Below, one piece after another: positions 11,051-37,100 of a stretch of 64,000 nt of DNA. How positions within the stretch are numbered: the first letter of the stretch is position 1; the number at the start of each line of letters is the position of its first letter. Both the position numbers and the translations under genes were made by a program. A model generated the notes under the pieces. It saw nothing but the letters and a program-made list of their open reading frames with translations. It did no database searches and was not told the DNA's origin. Origin of the DNA: Pholis gunnellus (lineage: Eukaryota; Chordata; Actinopteri; Perciformes; Pholidae); contig OU342821.1 in assembly GCA_910591455.2 (NCBI GenBank), positions 18,923,787 through 18,987,786 on the forward strand, written 5' to 3'.

Positions 11051-14000
11051 TCACTGTTTTTTGTTGGCCTTGTCAAAGAGAGCCTTCAGCTGCTCCTGGG
11101 AGGTGGCCTCCTTCTGCTGCATCAGGTCAGCGTGACCTTTGGTGACCCCCCAACTATCGGGCGTGGCCATCGCGGGGCACAAGGGACGGCCGGACGCGGG
11201 CTTCAGCTTCTCCCAGTAGTCACGGCGGGCCCTGCGGAGAGGAAAACCTTTAACTTCAACCAGACTGGAGGGATTTTGAGAGAAGCCGTGAGGTTAAAAA
11301 GAAAGAAGTCTCTCCAGTACCTGGCTCTGACCCAAGGCTTCGTGTGCATCTCCAGACCACTGCCCCAGTTGCCGTGCTTCTCAGATCCAGCAGGCAGGAA
11401 GCCCCTCTCAGGTGCCAGCTCCTCAGCCACGGCACGGATGTGATAGGGCTCGAACCCACAGCAGCCCCCGATGTAGCGGATACCAGCAGTGTACGCTTCC
11501 CGGGCGTATTTCTGCATGTCCCATCTGGTCAGGATCCTCGGCTCCAGACCTGTGGGAGAAAACACGGTTCTACATTATTTTAGTTTGGATTGAGACGTTG
11601 AGAAGCAGCAGTTTTGTGAGTGTGTACACGTACCGAAAGGGAACTCGGGCAGGTCAATGAAACCCTGGCAGTTGCAGTCAGGAGTGTGGTAAGCCAGCGG
11701 CTGGCACATGTAGTGAGCCTTCAGCCCGGCTTTCTCCACTCCCTCCTTCATCATCTTCACAGTCTTCACACAGGTCTCCGGGTCAAAGTGGCAGTTGACG
11801 CCCACAATATCAGCTCCTACGGAGAGGAAACAAAAAGGACAATCCAGGTGAGAAATAGAGCATCTTTTCTGTTGCTCTCTGTAGCAGTGTGCGCTTTAGT
11901 CTGCCATGCTGTTATACGTCCACTAGATGGCGGCAAAGTCAAATCGTTTTTAATCCTTTAAACACCGACTTCAACTATAGTTTGAAAAGATGTTATACTA
12001 GACTGTTCAATTAATCAAAATCTGCATTTATTATTTAAACTGAACATTTGCATATTACATCCTCTTTAAAGCATTGAACAGATCATTTCATTTTAAAAAC
12101 AGATATTTTCATTGTAACCTTCCATGTTATGTTTTTTGTAATGTTTAGCTAAATGAGCGTAGACAAATTCAGTATGGCTGGTGATGTGTGTTTCTGATGT
12201 CTAGTCTGTCCTTATTGATATTAACATGGCGGCAAAAACACGAACCCATCGAGTGCTGCAGGGATGATGGATTTTTACGGGCCAACAGGAAGTTGGCGTC
12301 GCACTGGTTCCATAAACTAAAAGCCAAAGAGTTTCTTCTATTGGATTATTGAAGTAAAAAGCCAAAGTTATGCCATAAAAAGGAACCACACCACGGTCAC
12401 ATTAGTACAAACACAACAAGGCTTGTTGGCGTGATGACGTCTCATTGAGCCACTTGTTAGCTTTTTTAAGACACTTAAAAGCTTTAAAATTCACAAATGG
12501 TTCATTTACGGACTTATTCTACATTTAACAACAAAACTTTTAAATCTCTCAAGCTTGCGTTAACCACAAACTATTTCAGGCATCTAAACAAAAAGTAAAA
12601 AAAAAATACTCATTTATGCATTTTAGGACGCATTCCTGCAGCCCTCTATTGTGGAACATGAGGTCTTAAAGCCCAGTCCTACCGGCCTTGACGAGCCTGA
12701 CGGCACAGTCTCCGGGGCTGACTTTGTTCAGGTCTCCCTCAGGTCCGATGCACAGAGTAGCAGCCACGGCCTTCCCGGTGCTCTTCAGAACCTGCACGGC
12801 CCACTCGGCCTCTTCCACGTGCTCGAAGTACTGCAAGCAAATCAAGCATCAAGAACATCGACTTATTATTGACCATCTTAATTCAGAAGTTTAAAATAGC
12901 GCTAAAGATAAATGGAAGATACCAAAAAGAGAGCTAAAACATTTCTCTCTGCAACAGCTGCATGTGTAAACTTCCTGCCAACAAGTTCTCCACATCAACT
13001 CAAAGTGAGTTCATGTTGAGTCAGCGGCTTCTTTCTGCCAAAGACATGCACCTCGTTAATCCAGGTTTAAATAGATGCCACCGCAACGAGGAGCAGTGAG
13101 CAGCAGCATGCTGGCATTGAGGCAGTGAATGAATGCAGTTATCGGAGAACACCGACGTGAAGATTTAAATATACTGTGGAGCAACGATGGCTGATTGCTG
13201 GGTTATTGTAGCTGCCTGTGGGGTTTGATGTCATTGACTCTACGGACTCTACGGATTTTAAGAAATACAAATGGCAGTATTCTCTACACGGGAGTTCTGT
13301 TTTATCATGTGTGGCTCTGGACTTTCTCCACAGCAACATAAACCTGATGATGAGGCAGAGATGATGGAATGAAACTGTTACCAGTTGCATTATGGGAAGT
13401 GAAGGGTCCAGTGTTTTTTGACCTTTACTAAAGCTTTATGAGAGTACATTACTACAGTAATTTTTCCAGACATTTGCTCTCATTCCTAGCTCACCACATA
13501 CCTCTGCGATCAAGAAGTCCACGTTTTTCTGGACGAAGACGTCGGTCTGTTTCTTAAAGATGGCCTTGACATCAACCTCGCTCTTGCAGCTGAGGTAAGC
13601 GGGGGTCTGAGAGACTCCTCCTGCTACCAGAGCATCACCTTCATTAGCCACCTCCCTGGCCAGGTCACAAGCTGCCTCGTTGATTTGCTGCCCCTGCAGA
13701 TGCAAATAAAACCACTAATGAAAATGCATCTCCTCAGGTCAAGAGAATACAAAGTTCTTGTTTCTGTTCTTTGCTGCAGGAGGTTTTGCTTTGATGCCAG
13801 CTCTGCTGCCGAGCTGCCTCCTCCTCCTCCTCCTCCTCCTCCTCCTCCTCCTCCTCCTCGGGACTCGAGGTGAGTCCTCGGAGCAGCTGCAGTCACACAG
13901 ATCAGATCTCTACTCACAGTGAAGCGCTGAGTGTGGCCCCTGTTCTCCAGTTTATCGTCGCTTGCGTAGAAAGTGAACGTCTGCATGACATTGGAGCCTG

Positions 14001-14471
14001 CTCTCAGGAACTCCCTGTGCAGCTGCCGCACTGAAAAACCAGCAGGGCTTCATTCAGCATGTGCAACTGGATGCACAGGTTAGGAAAGGTCGTAAAAAAA
14101 CGAGAAGTACCTGCTTCCGGGTGCTCGGCTGCAGCCTCGGGGGTCCACGGTCCTGCCTTGACATAACCTCTCTTCTCAAGGGCGAAGACGAAGCCTCCGT
14201 CCCCGATGATGATCTCTCCTGCGTCCAGACACGCCAAAATACCCTGCGTGAAAACAAACGCGTGCACAGAAATGCACAAGTGTGTTACACTTAACCATCT
14301 TCGGTTGGCTGTGTGCAGAACCACTTCCCTTTGCACAGAAAAAAACCGCGCGCACAAAACCCGAATCTGAGTTCCGAGGCGTCAAAACTTCAACCATGCA
14401 ACAAGTTAAATAAACACAATGACACGTATTGTCGCATCGTATTTGCTCACCTTCTTTGCTCCTGGTGCCAT
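11051..14471 (-). CDS. bhmt: Betaine-homocysteine S-methyltransferase, tandem copy 2 (399 aa, 8 exons)
   Basis: Second complete BHMT gene, upstream of copy 1 and in the same direction. Exons: 14451-14471, 14111-14243, 13918-14030, 13502-13693, 12683-12830, 11634-11816, 11321-11549, 11051-11231. The first exon encodes only MAPGAKK. All features of the classical betaine-using enzyme are present: Asp22, the Glu153-Tyr154 pair (exon 5 starts YFEHVEEAEW), Cys211, Cys293 and Cys294. The protein ends NKKQ. Splice donors are standard (exon 4 GTATGT). It is the better match to vertebrate BHMT and probably holds the ancestral role. Exons 1-3 and 6-8 and their introns are almost identical to copy 1, while introns 4-5 and exon 5 are not. 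It lies head to head with dmgdh, 4.5 kb away, whose substrate it makes. Confidence 0.97.
11920..11932 (+). promoter_or_regulatory. CTCF-core-like motif CCACTAGATGGCG
   Basis: A match at all 13 positions to the CTCF core consensus, in intron 5 of bhmt copy 2. It corresponds to 7956-7968 in copy 1, so it was present before the duplication or was copied by conversion. Confidence 0.35.
13817..13859. repeat. (CCT)n microsatellite in bhmt copy 2 intron 3
   Basis: About 14 CCT units on the plus strand, inside an insertion that copy 1 lacks. It reads as an artefactual polyproline or polyglycine ORF but is intronic. Confidence 0.95.
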
Positions 14472-14546
14472 GATTATTGCAGCAGTGACCGGCCCGTTCT
14501 TCTCAGCTGCAGAGTTCGGAAAGAGCTTGTGCAGAGAGCCACGCTG

Positions 14547-14554
14547 CATTTATA
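14547..14554 (-). promoter_or_regulatory. TATA box, bhmt copy 2
   Basis: TATAAATG on the minus strand, 76 nt upstream of the ATG at 14471, in the same context as the copy 1 box. Confidence 0.65.
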
Positions 14555-15784
14555 ATCCAAGGAGGGCCCGGTGCATGATGTCACTTAGGAACCGCCTTTC
14601 TCTTGGACAGCTCATCTTTTCTTTTTCTTTTTTCTTTTTTCTTTTGGCAGCTTTGCATAAGACAACCTATTGTTCACGAGACTCGTGCTCTGCTGATATT
14701 TTGTGATATTGACCCATGCAAACTAAAGTGCAGTCAGGTTTAACTAACATGTGGTGCACCAGAGATGCAGTTTTACAAGCCCTGATATACAGTATGTGCC
14801 CTTTGTGCAATACTTTAGCAGTGATGTGATAAAGCTTGTAGGAGGACGACAACCTGATTGGTTTGGCATGATTTTTATCTTTAATTTAAAGTCGCCCTCC
14901 ATTCCAAATATTTTTTTTCACTCGGATGTTTGAGCGCGTCTGTGCAGAAAGATGTTTGTGCAGAGTTTGACACTAGAGGCTGTTTTCACATTCATCTGGC
15001 TTCTCTTTGTTTAAGCACAGCGCCGTGTGAGCAGGATTCTGTGGCTTCCCAAACAGCTCGGAGCCCATCGTGGTGAAAAAAAGAAGAAAGTGGAAGCCAA
15101 GAGTGCACAAACACTGAGAATAGACTTGAGTGAACATTTTGTGTGCAGCAGTTCAACTTTTGATGCAACATACATTTTAGTTTAATAAATGGTGGATTAT
15201 TTTTAATGAGGGAGAAGGTGTAGATGTCATGTTTCTAATGAGATAATTAAACTTTGTTTGATAAAAACATTATTATTATTATTCTGATGATCTTTAATCT
15301 TCTGGTAGCATCACCCTGAATGCTGTCCTGAGTCTATACGGGGGATGATATGTGAAACTTTCAAATTGGTCATGAATTCATTAGCACCAGTTTGAATCAT
15401 CTTTTCTTCCTTTTCTCATTCGGTTAAAAGTCGATTCATCATGTTTTTAGTTCTTGTATTTATACACATTTAGAGGAAAATAGCGTTCAGTTAGTTAGAC
15501 TGTAGATGCAGCAATGTGTGTGAAAGGACACAGAAATTGTTCACGGCTGCAAATGTTCATTTTCATTTTATTACCGTGTTTGCAATATCGTACCTAAAAT
15601 GAATCCTTGGAGGCCAAAACTACATTAAAAAGTATAGAAACACAAGTTATTGTTTACAGCACAGACACACTATCAGATGGCGATGACGCCGTCTGGCAAT
15701 CCAGCCAAGATTAACACAACAGAGTCCAGACAGCCGGTGGGTTCGTTAGACTGAGGGGGGAGCAGAGACGACAGGACGGACAAA

Positions 15785-16260
15785 ACTAAGTAAAAGTACT
15801 AATACAACACTGTGGAAATACTCCGAGTACTTGTGCTACATTCAAAACCCTTGCTTAAGTAAAAGTATGTATCAGCAAAATGTATTTACACTAAAAGTAC
15901 TCATTGTGCAGTAAAATGTTCTCTGTCAGTGTTTTACTATCTGATGTTTCTGGATTAATGTTCCTGCTGCATTCATGTGTGTGTTGCATGTGAACTCCTT
16001 TATATCCTGTTATTAGTTTAATCTGCATCAATGCATCATATTCTATAAGATCATCATATGTGTGTCTCTGTCCTGTGAGAACCACGCCTCTCTAAAAAGA
16101 ACAAACTGGATGAAAAAGTGTAATCTAAAGAAAGTAACTAAAGCTGTCAGATAAATGTAGGGCAGTAAAACGGACAATATTTACATGTAGTGGAGGAAAA
16201 GTATAAAGTTTCATAAAATGTTAATATTCAAGCGCAAGTACCTCAAATGTGTGTACTCGT
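15785..16260. repeat. Dispersed repeat rich in GTAAAAGTAC
   Basis: Contains GTAAAAGTACT, TGTGGAAATACTC, TGCATTCAAAAC-like and TCAGTGTTTTACTAT motifs. The same motifs in the same order recur at 34490-34700 and in part at 18600-18670, 36130-36220, 44250-44330 and 44990-45135. It behaves as an old short interspersed element in teleosts; the family name is not known to me. Confidence 0.7.
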
Positions 16261-16494
16261 GGCGCTCCTCTATACCCTGTATCCCTTTATATCTAACGCT
16301 ATGTGTGATATAACATGATACATGCTGAGACAGTACATGATGTACAGATTTGTTGCAGATGTTCTAGTTTATATCTCCCATGTCGAGAGGGTTGAAATAT
16401 CTTAATAATCCAGGCTAGCATGTCTCGTCCAGCTCATTTTTTGTACAGTGGTCCTGAGAGCTCAGCGTGCAGCTTAAGAAGACATTACGCCACA

Positions 16495-16596
16495 TTAACC
16501 GCTCCAGCAGATCAGGCTGTGGGTGTACTTGGCAGCTTCCACAATGTGATCAGGGAGTTTGTTCAAAAGTGAGGCTTCCTCCTCACTGAAAGTTCC
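16495..16596 (-). other. Unidentified terminal-exon-like open segment (33 codons)
   Basis: On the minus strand a good 3' splice site (TTTGTTTATTCAG) is followed by an open 33-codon segment ending in TAA at 16495. The peptide (GTFSEEEASLLNKLPDHIVE, then AAKYTHSLICWSG) is amphipathic and has balanced codon use, unlike the flanking noncoding DNA. I do not recognise the family. No upstream partner exon was found between here and dmgdh, although a longer open stretch lies at 17512-17736. It may be the last exon of a small gene, a relic, or chance. Confidence 0.35.
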
Positions 16597-16999
16597 CTGA
16601 ATAAACAAAGAAATGCTGCAAAGTGAGAAGACACAAGCAAGTACAGAAACGCTGCAAAAAGAGGTAAAGTGAGGCGTCATTAGAATCATTACAGTTCACC
16701 CTCAGGGGAACATGAATGTCATTAATCAAAACATTTGTAGAAGAAGAGATACTTGACTGCATGTGAAATATTTGGCCTGTTGGTGGAGTTAGAGGAAAAG
16801 TCAGGGGATCACCAAATTCATTAGGATTCATCCTCAGGGGATCATGAATGTATCAAATACCGCCACTTGGTCAGTGCCTCCTGGAGATCGGAGATCGAGG
16901 CACTAGGTACCCCTCGAGCGTTTAAACGTGCCGTGACGGCTTAGTGTCCTTTCAAAATAAACTTCACAGAAATTTAAGTTTAGGTAACAAAACCACACC

Positions 17000-17310
17000 T
17001 CACCTCACTAACTCATGTTTACAATGTTTACTGAGGTAATAAATCAAGAGAGAAGTAGAGTCATTTTCTCATAGACTTCTATACAACCAGAGGAGTCGCC
17101 CCCTGGTGGACATTAGAGAGAATGCAGCTTTAATTGAACATTTTAACATTTCCTTCAGCCTCAGTTGTACTTTTAATTAGCAAATGTTAGCATGCTAACA
17201 GCCCAAAGAAGTAGAGTCATTTTCTCATTGACTTCTATTCAACCAGACTTCTTTTTTACAAGCAGAGCAGTCGCCCCCTGCTGGCCAGTAGAGAGAATGC
17301 ACGTTTAAGG
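17000..17310. repeat. Dispersed repeat carrying two CTCF-like cores
   Basis: Two partial units side by side. Both include AGAAGTAGAGTCATTTTCTC, then an ACTTCTAT and GTCGCCCCCTG block, then AGAGAGAATGCA. A third copy lies inverted at 29735-29862 in dmgdh intron 11. On the minus strand the cores at 17097-17109 (CCACCAGGGGGCG) and 17272-17284 (CCAGCAGGGGGCG) fit the CTCF consensus exactly. Confidence 0.75.
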
Positions 17311-19013
17311 ATTCCTCAGCATTGGCTTCACTTGTTTGAACAGAAGGTTGCCGCCTGGTTGGGAGTTGAAACGGTTTGAATGTGTACAGAAAAGTTCACA
17401 ACAATCAGTAGTTGTGGACCAAAGTGGTGAACCATCCAACAGAAAGACGTTGCTGCCCCTGGAGTCATGTCGCTAGCGTGCCAAAAAAAATAAAAACCTT
17501 AAAAGTAAACCTTACAGGTAAAAAATATTAACAAAATACAAACATAGAAGAAGAGGCTTTGCATTGGGACAAGCTTTAAGCAAACAGTCCAGCATGTTGC
17601 CGTCCCACCAGCGATAGTGGCAGCCTGTATGGACCACGTGCTGTTGTGTAACTTGATGTGGTGAAGTCTGCTGCACCATGTTTGCTGAAACACTTACTAA
17701 CTTGTTAACTCCAAGTTTGCTTGAAAATCCACCCAATACTGTTCAATAAACTGTGCACATGTTCACATCATTTTAAATTGGTCCATACATACATTTGCTT
17801 CTGCGTTTTGGTGTTTATTTAAAGCAGCTGTGAAGATAAACGTCCGGTTCAAACCTGTTGCAGCGGTTCCAGGTGGGTTGAAGGAAGCTGTGTTGCAATA
17901 AAAGGCTCAAGGACCACTCAGAGATCAACGTGTCCGTACGGATCGGTCAGACTCTATCTAACAGAGCTCTACTCTTATGACAAGTTACATAACCCAGACA
18001 CAAATAACTAGAGCAAAGCCTTTCCTGGAAACAGTTCAGTGTTATTCGTCTGCACCGTTGCATTAACTCGGTTCTATGCAAGAATACCAATACATGCTTC
18101 ATAATTTAGGTATGAGAAATTTGGCTGGTGATTGTTTTTACAGGTTTCCCACTGAAATATCTCATCAACGACTGGATATATTGGTGTGAATTTTGGTACA
18201 TATGTTCATGTTTCTCAGAGGATGAATCCTCATGACTTTGGTGATCCTCTGAATTTTCTTTTGACAGTACTGACGTTTAGTCCAACATTCATGTTCCCCT
18301 CGCGTGACGTCACCCAACGGGTCTCTTTATCAAGTTTTCAGATATGTATGAGATGTTAGCACTTCCATCAAAGAGACATTTCCACATAAATAGAATAAGA
18401 ATATTCTATACCTATGGACATTTCCCATCAGACGTATCACATGTTTCATTGTTCAGTAAATGTTCGTGGCCCAAAGAGGGAAAATTATCAAACATTTTAC
18501 GAAAAAAGGCAAGAAGAGGAGAAGAGAAAAGTCTGAATCGCCACAAATTAGTTCTTCTCCTTTCTTAATCCTATTAATTAATTTTATCATAATTTGACTA
18601 TGAAACCATACTTTTACTGATACTTGAAGTACATTTTGCTGCTAATACTTAAGTACTCAAGTGACATTTCTAATTTTGAATCTGAAACACAATAAACATT
18701 ACACCTGGTAGCATGACTGAAAGAAAAAAAATAAATACATTAAAATCATTCACATATATTCGGATCTCTGTCACCTACGTTTGGGTTTGTTGGCACTCAA
18801 AGTGTTAACGCGCGTGAGGGTTGTTCCGGGTAATGTTTCGTCCTGACTTGGTCCTCGACCTGTGGGCGTGCCAACACGGCTGTCAGTGCAAAAGTGGGAT
18901 ATCTGTAACCACACACGACGGTGAAGGGGGTCCAGTGAGAGAGAGAGAGGAGGGGGGGCTGGTTATATGTGAAGTTGCATGTATAGTTTAAATACAAAAA
19001 TATTACCTCAGTT

Positions 19014-32827
<13,814 letters not shown>

Positions 32828-33024
32828 GATGTCCTCGATCAGATCCTCACACGCTAATGAAAAAAAGATTTTATTGTGATATATCAACGAGAGTCTTATA
32901 TCCATGTACTGGACTGTTTGTGGCCACCTCACAACTTCTAGTTCCTGTTTTGTCTCTTCACGAGGGGGAAGTTGAAAACAGATTGCGAGTGTGATTCATG
33001 AATGTGTTTTTTGAGCAACAGGGA

Positions 33025-33030
33025 AATAAA
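33025..33030 (+). other. Polyadenylation signal AATAAA, dmgdh
   Basis: Lies 198 nt past the stop codon and is followed by a T/G-rich stretch, giving a short 3' UTR. Confidence 0.75.
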
Positions 33031-34135
33031 CATGTTTCATGTTCCTGCACCGAAATGTCTTAAAGTTCTGCGTGAGTAATTTACTTTTTTGTAATTCTCT
33101 GAATGGATGTTATTGTTTTACAAGTCAAACGTTTTGTGAAGGATGCTTGAATTCTTGAAATTTCAACTGGAAGGGTTGAAGGGAAAAAAGGAAAAAGCTG
33201 CATTTGTAATAGTCTTATGAGCATTTAGTGATAAATGTAACAAAGTATACAAACGACAATAACCAACAGAAACAGAAGTCTCGCCAACTTGTACAAAGAT
33301 TGTTTTATAAATCTGTTCTTTGTTTTACGAATATGTAATTAAACTGGTTTATATTAATACCGTGATAATTAAATCAAAGCACTCAATGTCTTGTATCAGG
33401 TGTTTTTGTGTCTTAACTACTTTCCCTCTTCCTTAGTGTGCAAGTCTTTCATTTTCTAGAGTTTTGTAAGACTTTTATTTCATTATAGCTTTTATTTCAA
33501 AATGCCTTTTTGTCAAAAGCCTATTTTTCCTAATTCACCCGACTGAATACATTCAATAGTAAGACCACTTGTGCAAAGTATCCATGCTACAGTGGCCCCT
33601 GCTTGTATACTACTGTATAGTTTATCATGTTTGTATACTATATGTTGTATACAGTACATCCACTGTACAGTAATATTATGAAGTATATACTGTATAATAG
33701 AAATCAAAGAATACCATGATATATCATTTCATAAAATACATACAAGCACATAGTAATATATAGTGTTATACTGCCGAATGAGTAATGTAATCTAATCGAT
33801 TAATCAACAACATTCAGCTCTAATCCAAATCAATGGGTCGTTGTTCCTCTATGGCTGTTCTAACTGACGCGACGCGTATTTATATTCACCCAAGTGGGCT
33901 TCCATACATTCACGTGATTGGCTGTTTTTTTCCAGTCATCTGATTGGCTGCTGCAGTCGAGGTACGTTTTCAACCTGCGGAACGCGGAAGTGACAGCTAG
34001 ACGCGGTTGTAACTTGTTTATATCAGTGATGTATGTCTTATATCATCACAATGAAGAGACTAACCAGTTAACGAAGCCAATAAACATAACCTAACGGACG
34101 TCCTTGTTCACTTTGCGACAAACTTAGTTGGACTA
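33031..34135. other. dmgdh-arsb intergenic region
   Basis: AT-rich for the first 800 bp with no gene seen. The final 250 bp hold the arsb promoter elements listed separately. Confidence 0.75.
33910..33992 (+). promoter_or_regulatory. arsb promoter cluster: CLEAR/E-box, two CCAAT boxes, ETS site
   Basis: TCACGTGA at 33910-33917 is the 8-nt palindromic core of the CLEAR element bound by TFEB/TFE3 at lysosomal genes. Inverted CCAAT boxes (ATTGG) are at 33917-33921 and 33943-33947, and an ETS-type CGGAAGTG is at 33985-33992. All lie 140-230 nt upstream of the arsb ATG, with no TATA box. The motifs are seen; their use is inferred and fits a lysosomal enzyme gene. Confidence 0.6.
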
Positions 34136-37100
34136 ATGGCGCTCATAACTGAGAAACTAACGACGGATTATTCGCTTTTCATAGCTGTGTTTCTTGTAAG
34201 TTCCTCTGTGGCTTTAGCGGCCCAGCGGCCTCACGTCGTCTTCATCCTGGCGGACGACTTTGGTTGGAACGATGTCGGTTATCACAACTCGGAGATCAGC
34301 ACGCCAAACCTGGACAAGCTGTCTGCAGCAGGAGTCCGCCTGGAGAACTACTACGTCCAGCCTCTGTGTACGCCCTCCAGGAACCAGCTCATGACCGGGA
34401 GGTACCAGGTGAGATCCTGCACCCTGCTGCCTGCTGCACGGCTGTGTGTGTGTCTCTAGTGGCTGTGCACGAGGGGTCCTAGAGGATGTGGTGGTAGAAG
34501 TACACGTTAAAGTACAAGTACCACACTGCAGAAATACTCCCCTGCAAGTACAAGTCCTGCATTCAAAACCTTAGTATGAAGAGTAAAAGTACTGTCAGTG
34601 TTTTACTATTATATCTGATGTTCCTGCTGCAATAATGTGTATTTGTACTGAAGCACAGTACTTGAGTAATTGTATTTAGTTACATTCTACCACTGGGAAC
34701 CGGTAAACACTGGATTTCCATTTAATGATTGATTAAATATACTTTAAATGTGAAGCGACTCATAAGGAACCCAACATTAAAGGAGCCTTCTCTGCATCAC
34801 GATGACTTTGGGTTTGTATACTTTTCCGCGTTGGTGGAAAGAAGAACAAACGGACCTTATTTTGAAACTTCAGTTTGCATCACTGAAGCCGTTGGTTTCC
34901 TCTTTTTGCTATTCTTACATGTTGCTTTGTGCCATTTTCAACACGAGGCCTATTTATTTCCTAACGTGTATTTTTTTTTTTTTAACCTCCTCAGATCCAC
35001 ACGGGCATGCAGCATCAGATCATCTGGCCCTGTCAGCCATACTGTGTGCCTCTGGATGAGAAACTGCTGCCCCAGTGGATGAAGGAGGCGGGGTACGCCA
35101 CACACATGGTGGGCAAGTGGCACCTGGGCATGTACAAGAAGGACTGCCTGCCCACGCGCCGCGGCTTCGACACGTACTTTGGTATATTTCAGTAAGAATA
35201 CAGCCTTTGATGTAACTACGGAGGCAGTTTTCATCCTAATATTACACATTCATATTTGGATTAACGTGTGCTCCAGGCTACCTGTTGGGCGCCGAGGATT
35301 ACTTCACTCATGTCCACTGCGCTGCCATCTCTGCTCTGAACCTCACTCGCTGTGCGTTGGACCTGCGGGAAGGAGAAGAGGTCACCATCGAGTACCAAGG
35401 AGTTTATTCCACCGAGTTGTTCAGCCAGAGGGCCTCCAGTATTATTGAAGACCACAACTCCAACAAGGTGAAATGCACACACACACATACACACACGCAC
35501 ACACACAGTGAAACAATGTAGAGCAGTCAATCCTGATTTCAGTCATCTAATGAACTTTGCCACCTCGAAAGAGAAGACAGCCGTAAACCAAGAGTACTTA
35601 TTTCACCTCATTGTTTCTCTATAAGTCCCATTTAAATACTACTCACTGTTAGTATACACTATGTACTATATACTGATTTTCAAAGTATACTGTTTTTCGC
35701 TGTTAATAGTCAAGAAATCTGTGTACTTTGCCGTTTTGTACCATCAAGGAATGATCATTATAACTGCATCTTTGGAATCTCACAGCCCGTATTCAGATTT
35801 ATAGTGAGTTTCAGCTCAATGTTTCGCTGTTCGGCCCATATTTTTACTGTGTCGCTGTCGTCGTTTACGCCCACAGCAGGCAGCTGTTTACAGTAAAGAA
35901 GCTGTAAAAAGATTCTGTTCAGCATCAAGAGACTAGATGGACAACATAGTGGAGCATTTAGCACATAATTACACAGATATACGTCCCTCTGGAGTTGGTG
36001 GAACCAGAGCTGAAAGAGACTATTGGACTTATATCATCAGATGGTCAGACACAAGACTCTAAATGAATCATAATGTTGTATTTAAACTGCTTGTTTATTA
36101 AGAAACTGTTTGCTAACACATTTATTGTGCAAAATAACTCTTTTACTCTTTATTATTTAAGTACATTTCACTGATAATACTTCTGTACTTTTCGGTAAGT
36201 GGGATTTTGAATAGAGGACTTGTAAGGGAGGATTTCTGACTGATGTATTTAACTGACGCCACCACTCTTCATTACAACTGTAAGGTGAGTCTTCAGCTGC
36301 TGTTTCTCTTCGTCTTGCAGTCGCTCTTCCTCTACGTGTCGCTGCAAGCCGTCCACGATCCCCTGCAGGTGCCCGAGCGCTACGTGGCCCCCTACAGTTT
36401 CATCAAAGACCGCAATCGCAGGCTGTATGCCGGCATGGTGTCGGCCATGGACGAGGCGGTGGGCAACATCACTCTGGCTCTGCAGCAGGCAGGACTTTGG
36501 GACAACACGATCCTGGTGTTCTCAACGGGTATGTTACCGAGACGCTGGATAAAGAACAATTTATCCTCTGTGGAAGCTCGTGGAAACGTTTTTTTTAAGA
36601 TGTAAGCAAATGCTGCACCGGATCATCTTACTTCTTTAGAGTTCACTTCTGACATTTCAACGATGAAAGAACTGAAGTTTTATTTACACATAAATAGGAT
36701 AATCAGGTGAACGCCTCTGGGAAGGCTAATATATTTTCCACTGCTTTTATTGTCTCTTTGTATAGCGCGCCAGAATGGAAACCAGATCAGTGAGTGCTAA
36801 GTGAAGAGCAATTACCTTTTGACGTCCGTAGACTCAAAACCACATTTTCTTTGTGCGTCAAAGCCAGTTCTCCAGGGCTGAGAGGAGTTCAGGTGACGGT
36901 TTATTGAGTTAAAGCATCAGAGGGTTTGATTGTACATTTTACTGCACATGAAACAGATATCCTTGCGTGTTTGATGTTTGCAACATTTCTCAGTCAGGAT
37001 TCTCAGAGAAGCGCTCCTGTAATACACCAGATGTCCACTAGAGGGCAGTGCTTTGTTGTATTTGTCCTGTCAGGAGCTTTGTCCAGCCGGATGAGGAGAT

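Larger units (their letters stand above)
14555..19013. other. Divergent intergenic region between bhmt copy 2 and dmgdh
   Basis: About 4.5 kb between two start codons on opposite strands, so it must hold both promoters. To 14695 it matches the copy 1 upstream sequence. It contains a repeat with stepped AAGTAAAAGTACT motifs (15785-16260), an unidentified terminal-exon-like segment (16495-16596), two stretches of a repeat whose conserved part reads TTCATCCTCAGGGGATCATG (16680-16860, and reversed at 18160-18260), and a repeat with CTCF-like cores (17000-17310). The last 250 bp before 19014 are more GC-rich and lack an obvious TATA box. Confidence 0.7.

Noticed and set aside
13624..14031. Polyglycine/polyproline open frames in bhmt copy 2
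   Set aside because: Read-through of exon 3 into intron 3 across the (CCT)n tract; the true splice sites on both sides match copy 1.
17512..17736. 74-codon minus-strand frame with a Trp-rich patch (YRWWDGNMLDCLLKA)
   Set aside because: Interesting composition but no family recognised, no clear splice pair with 16495-16596, and it lies near repeat copies. Kept only as a remark.
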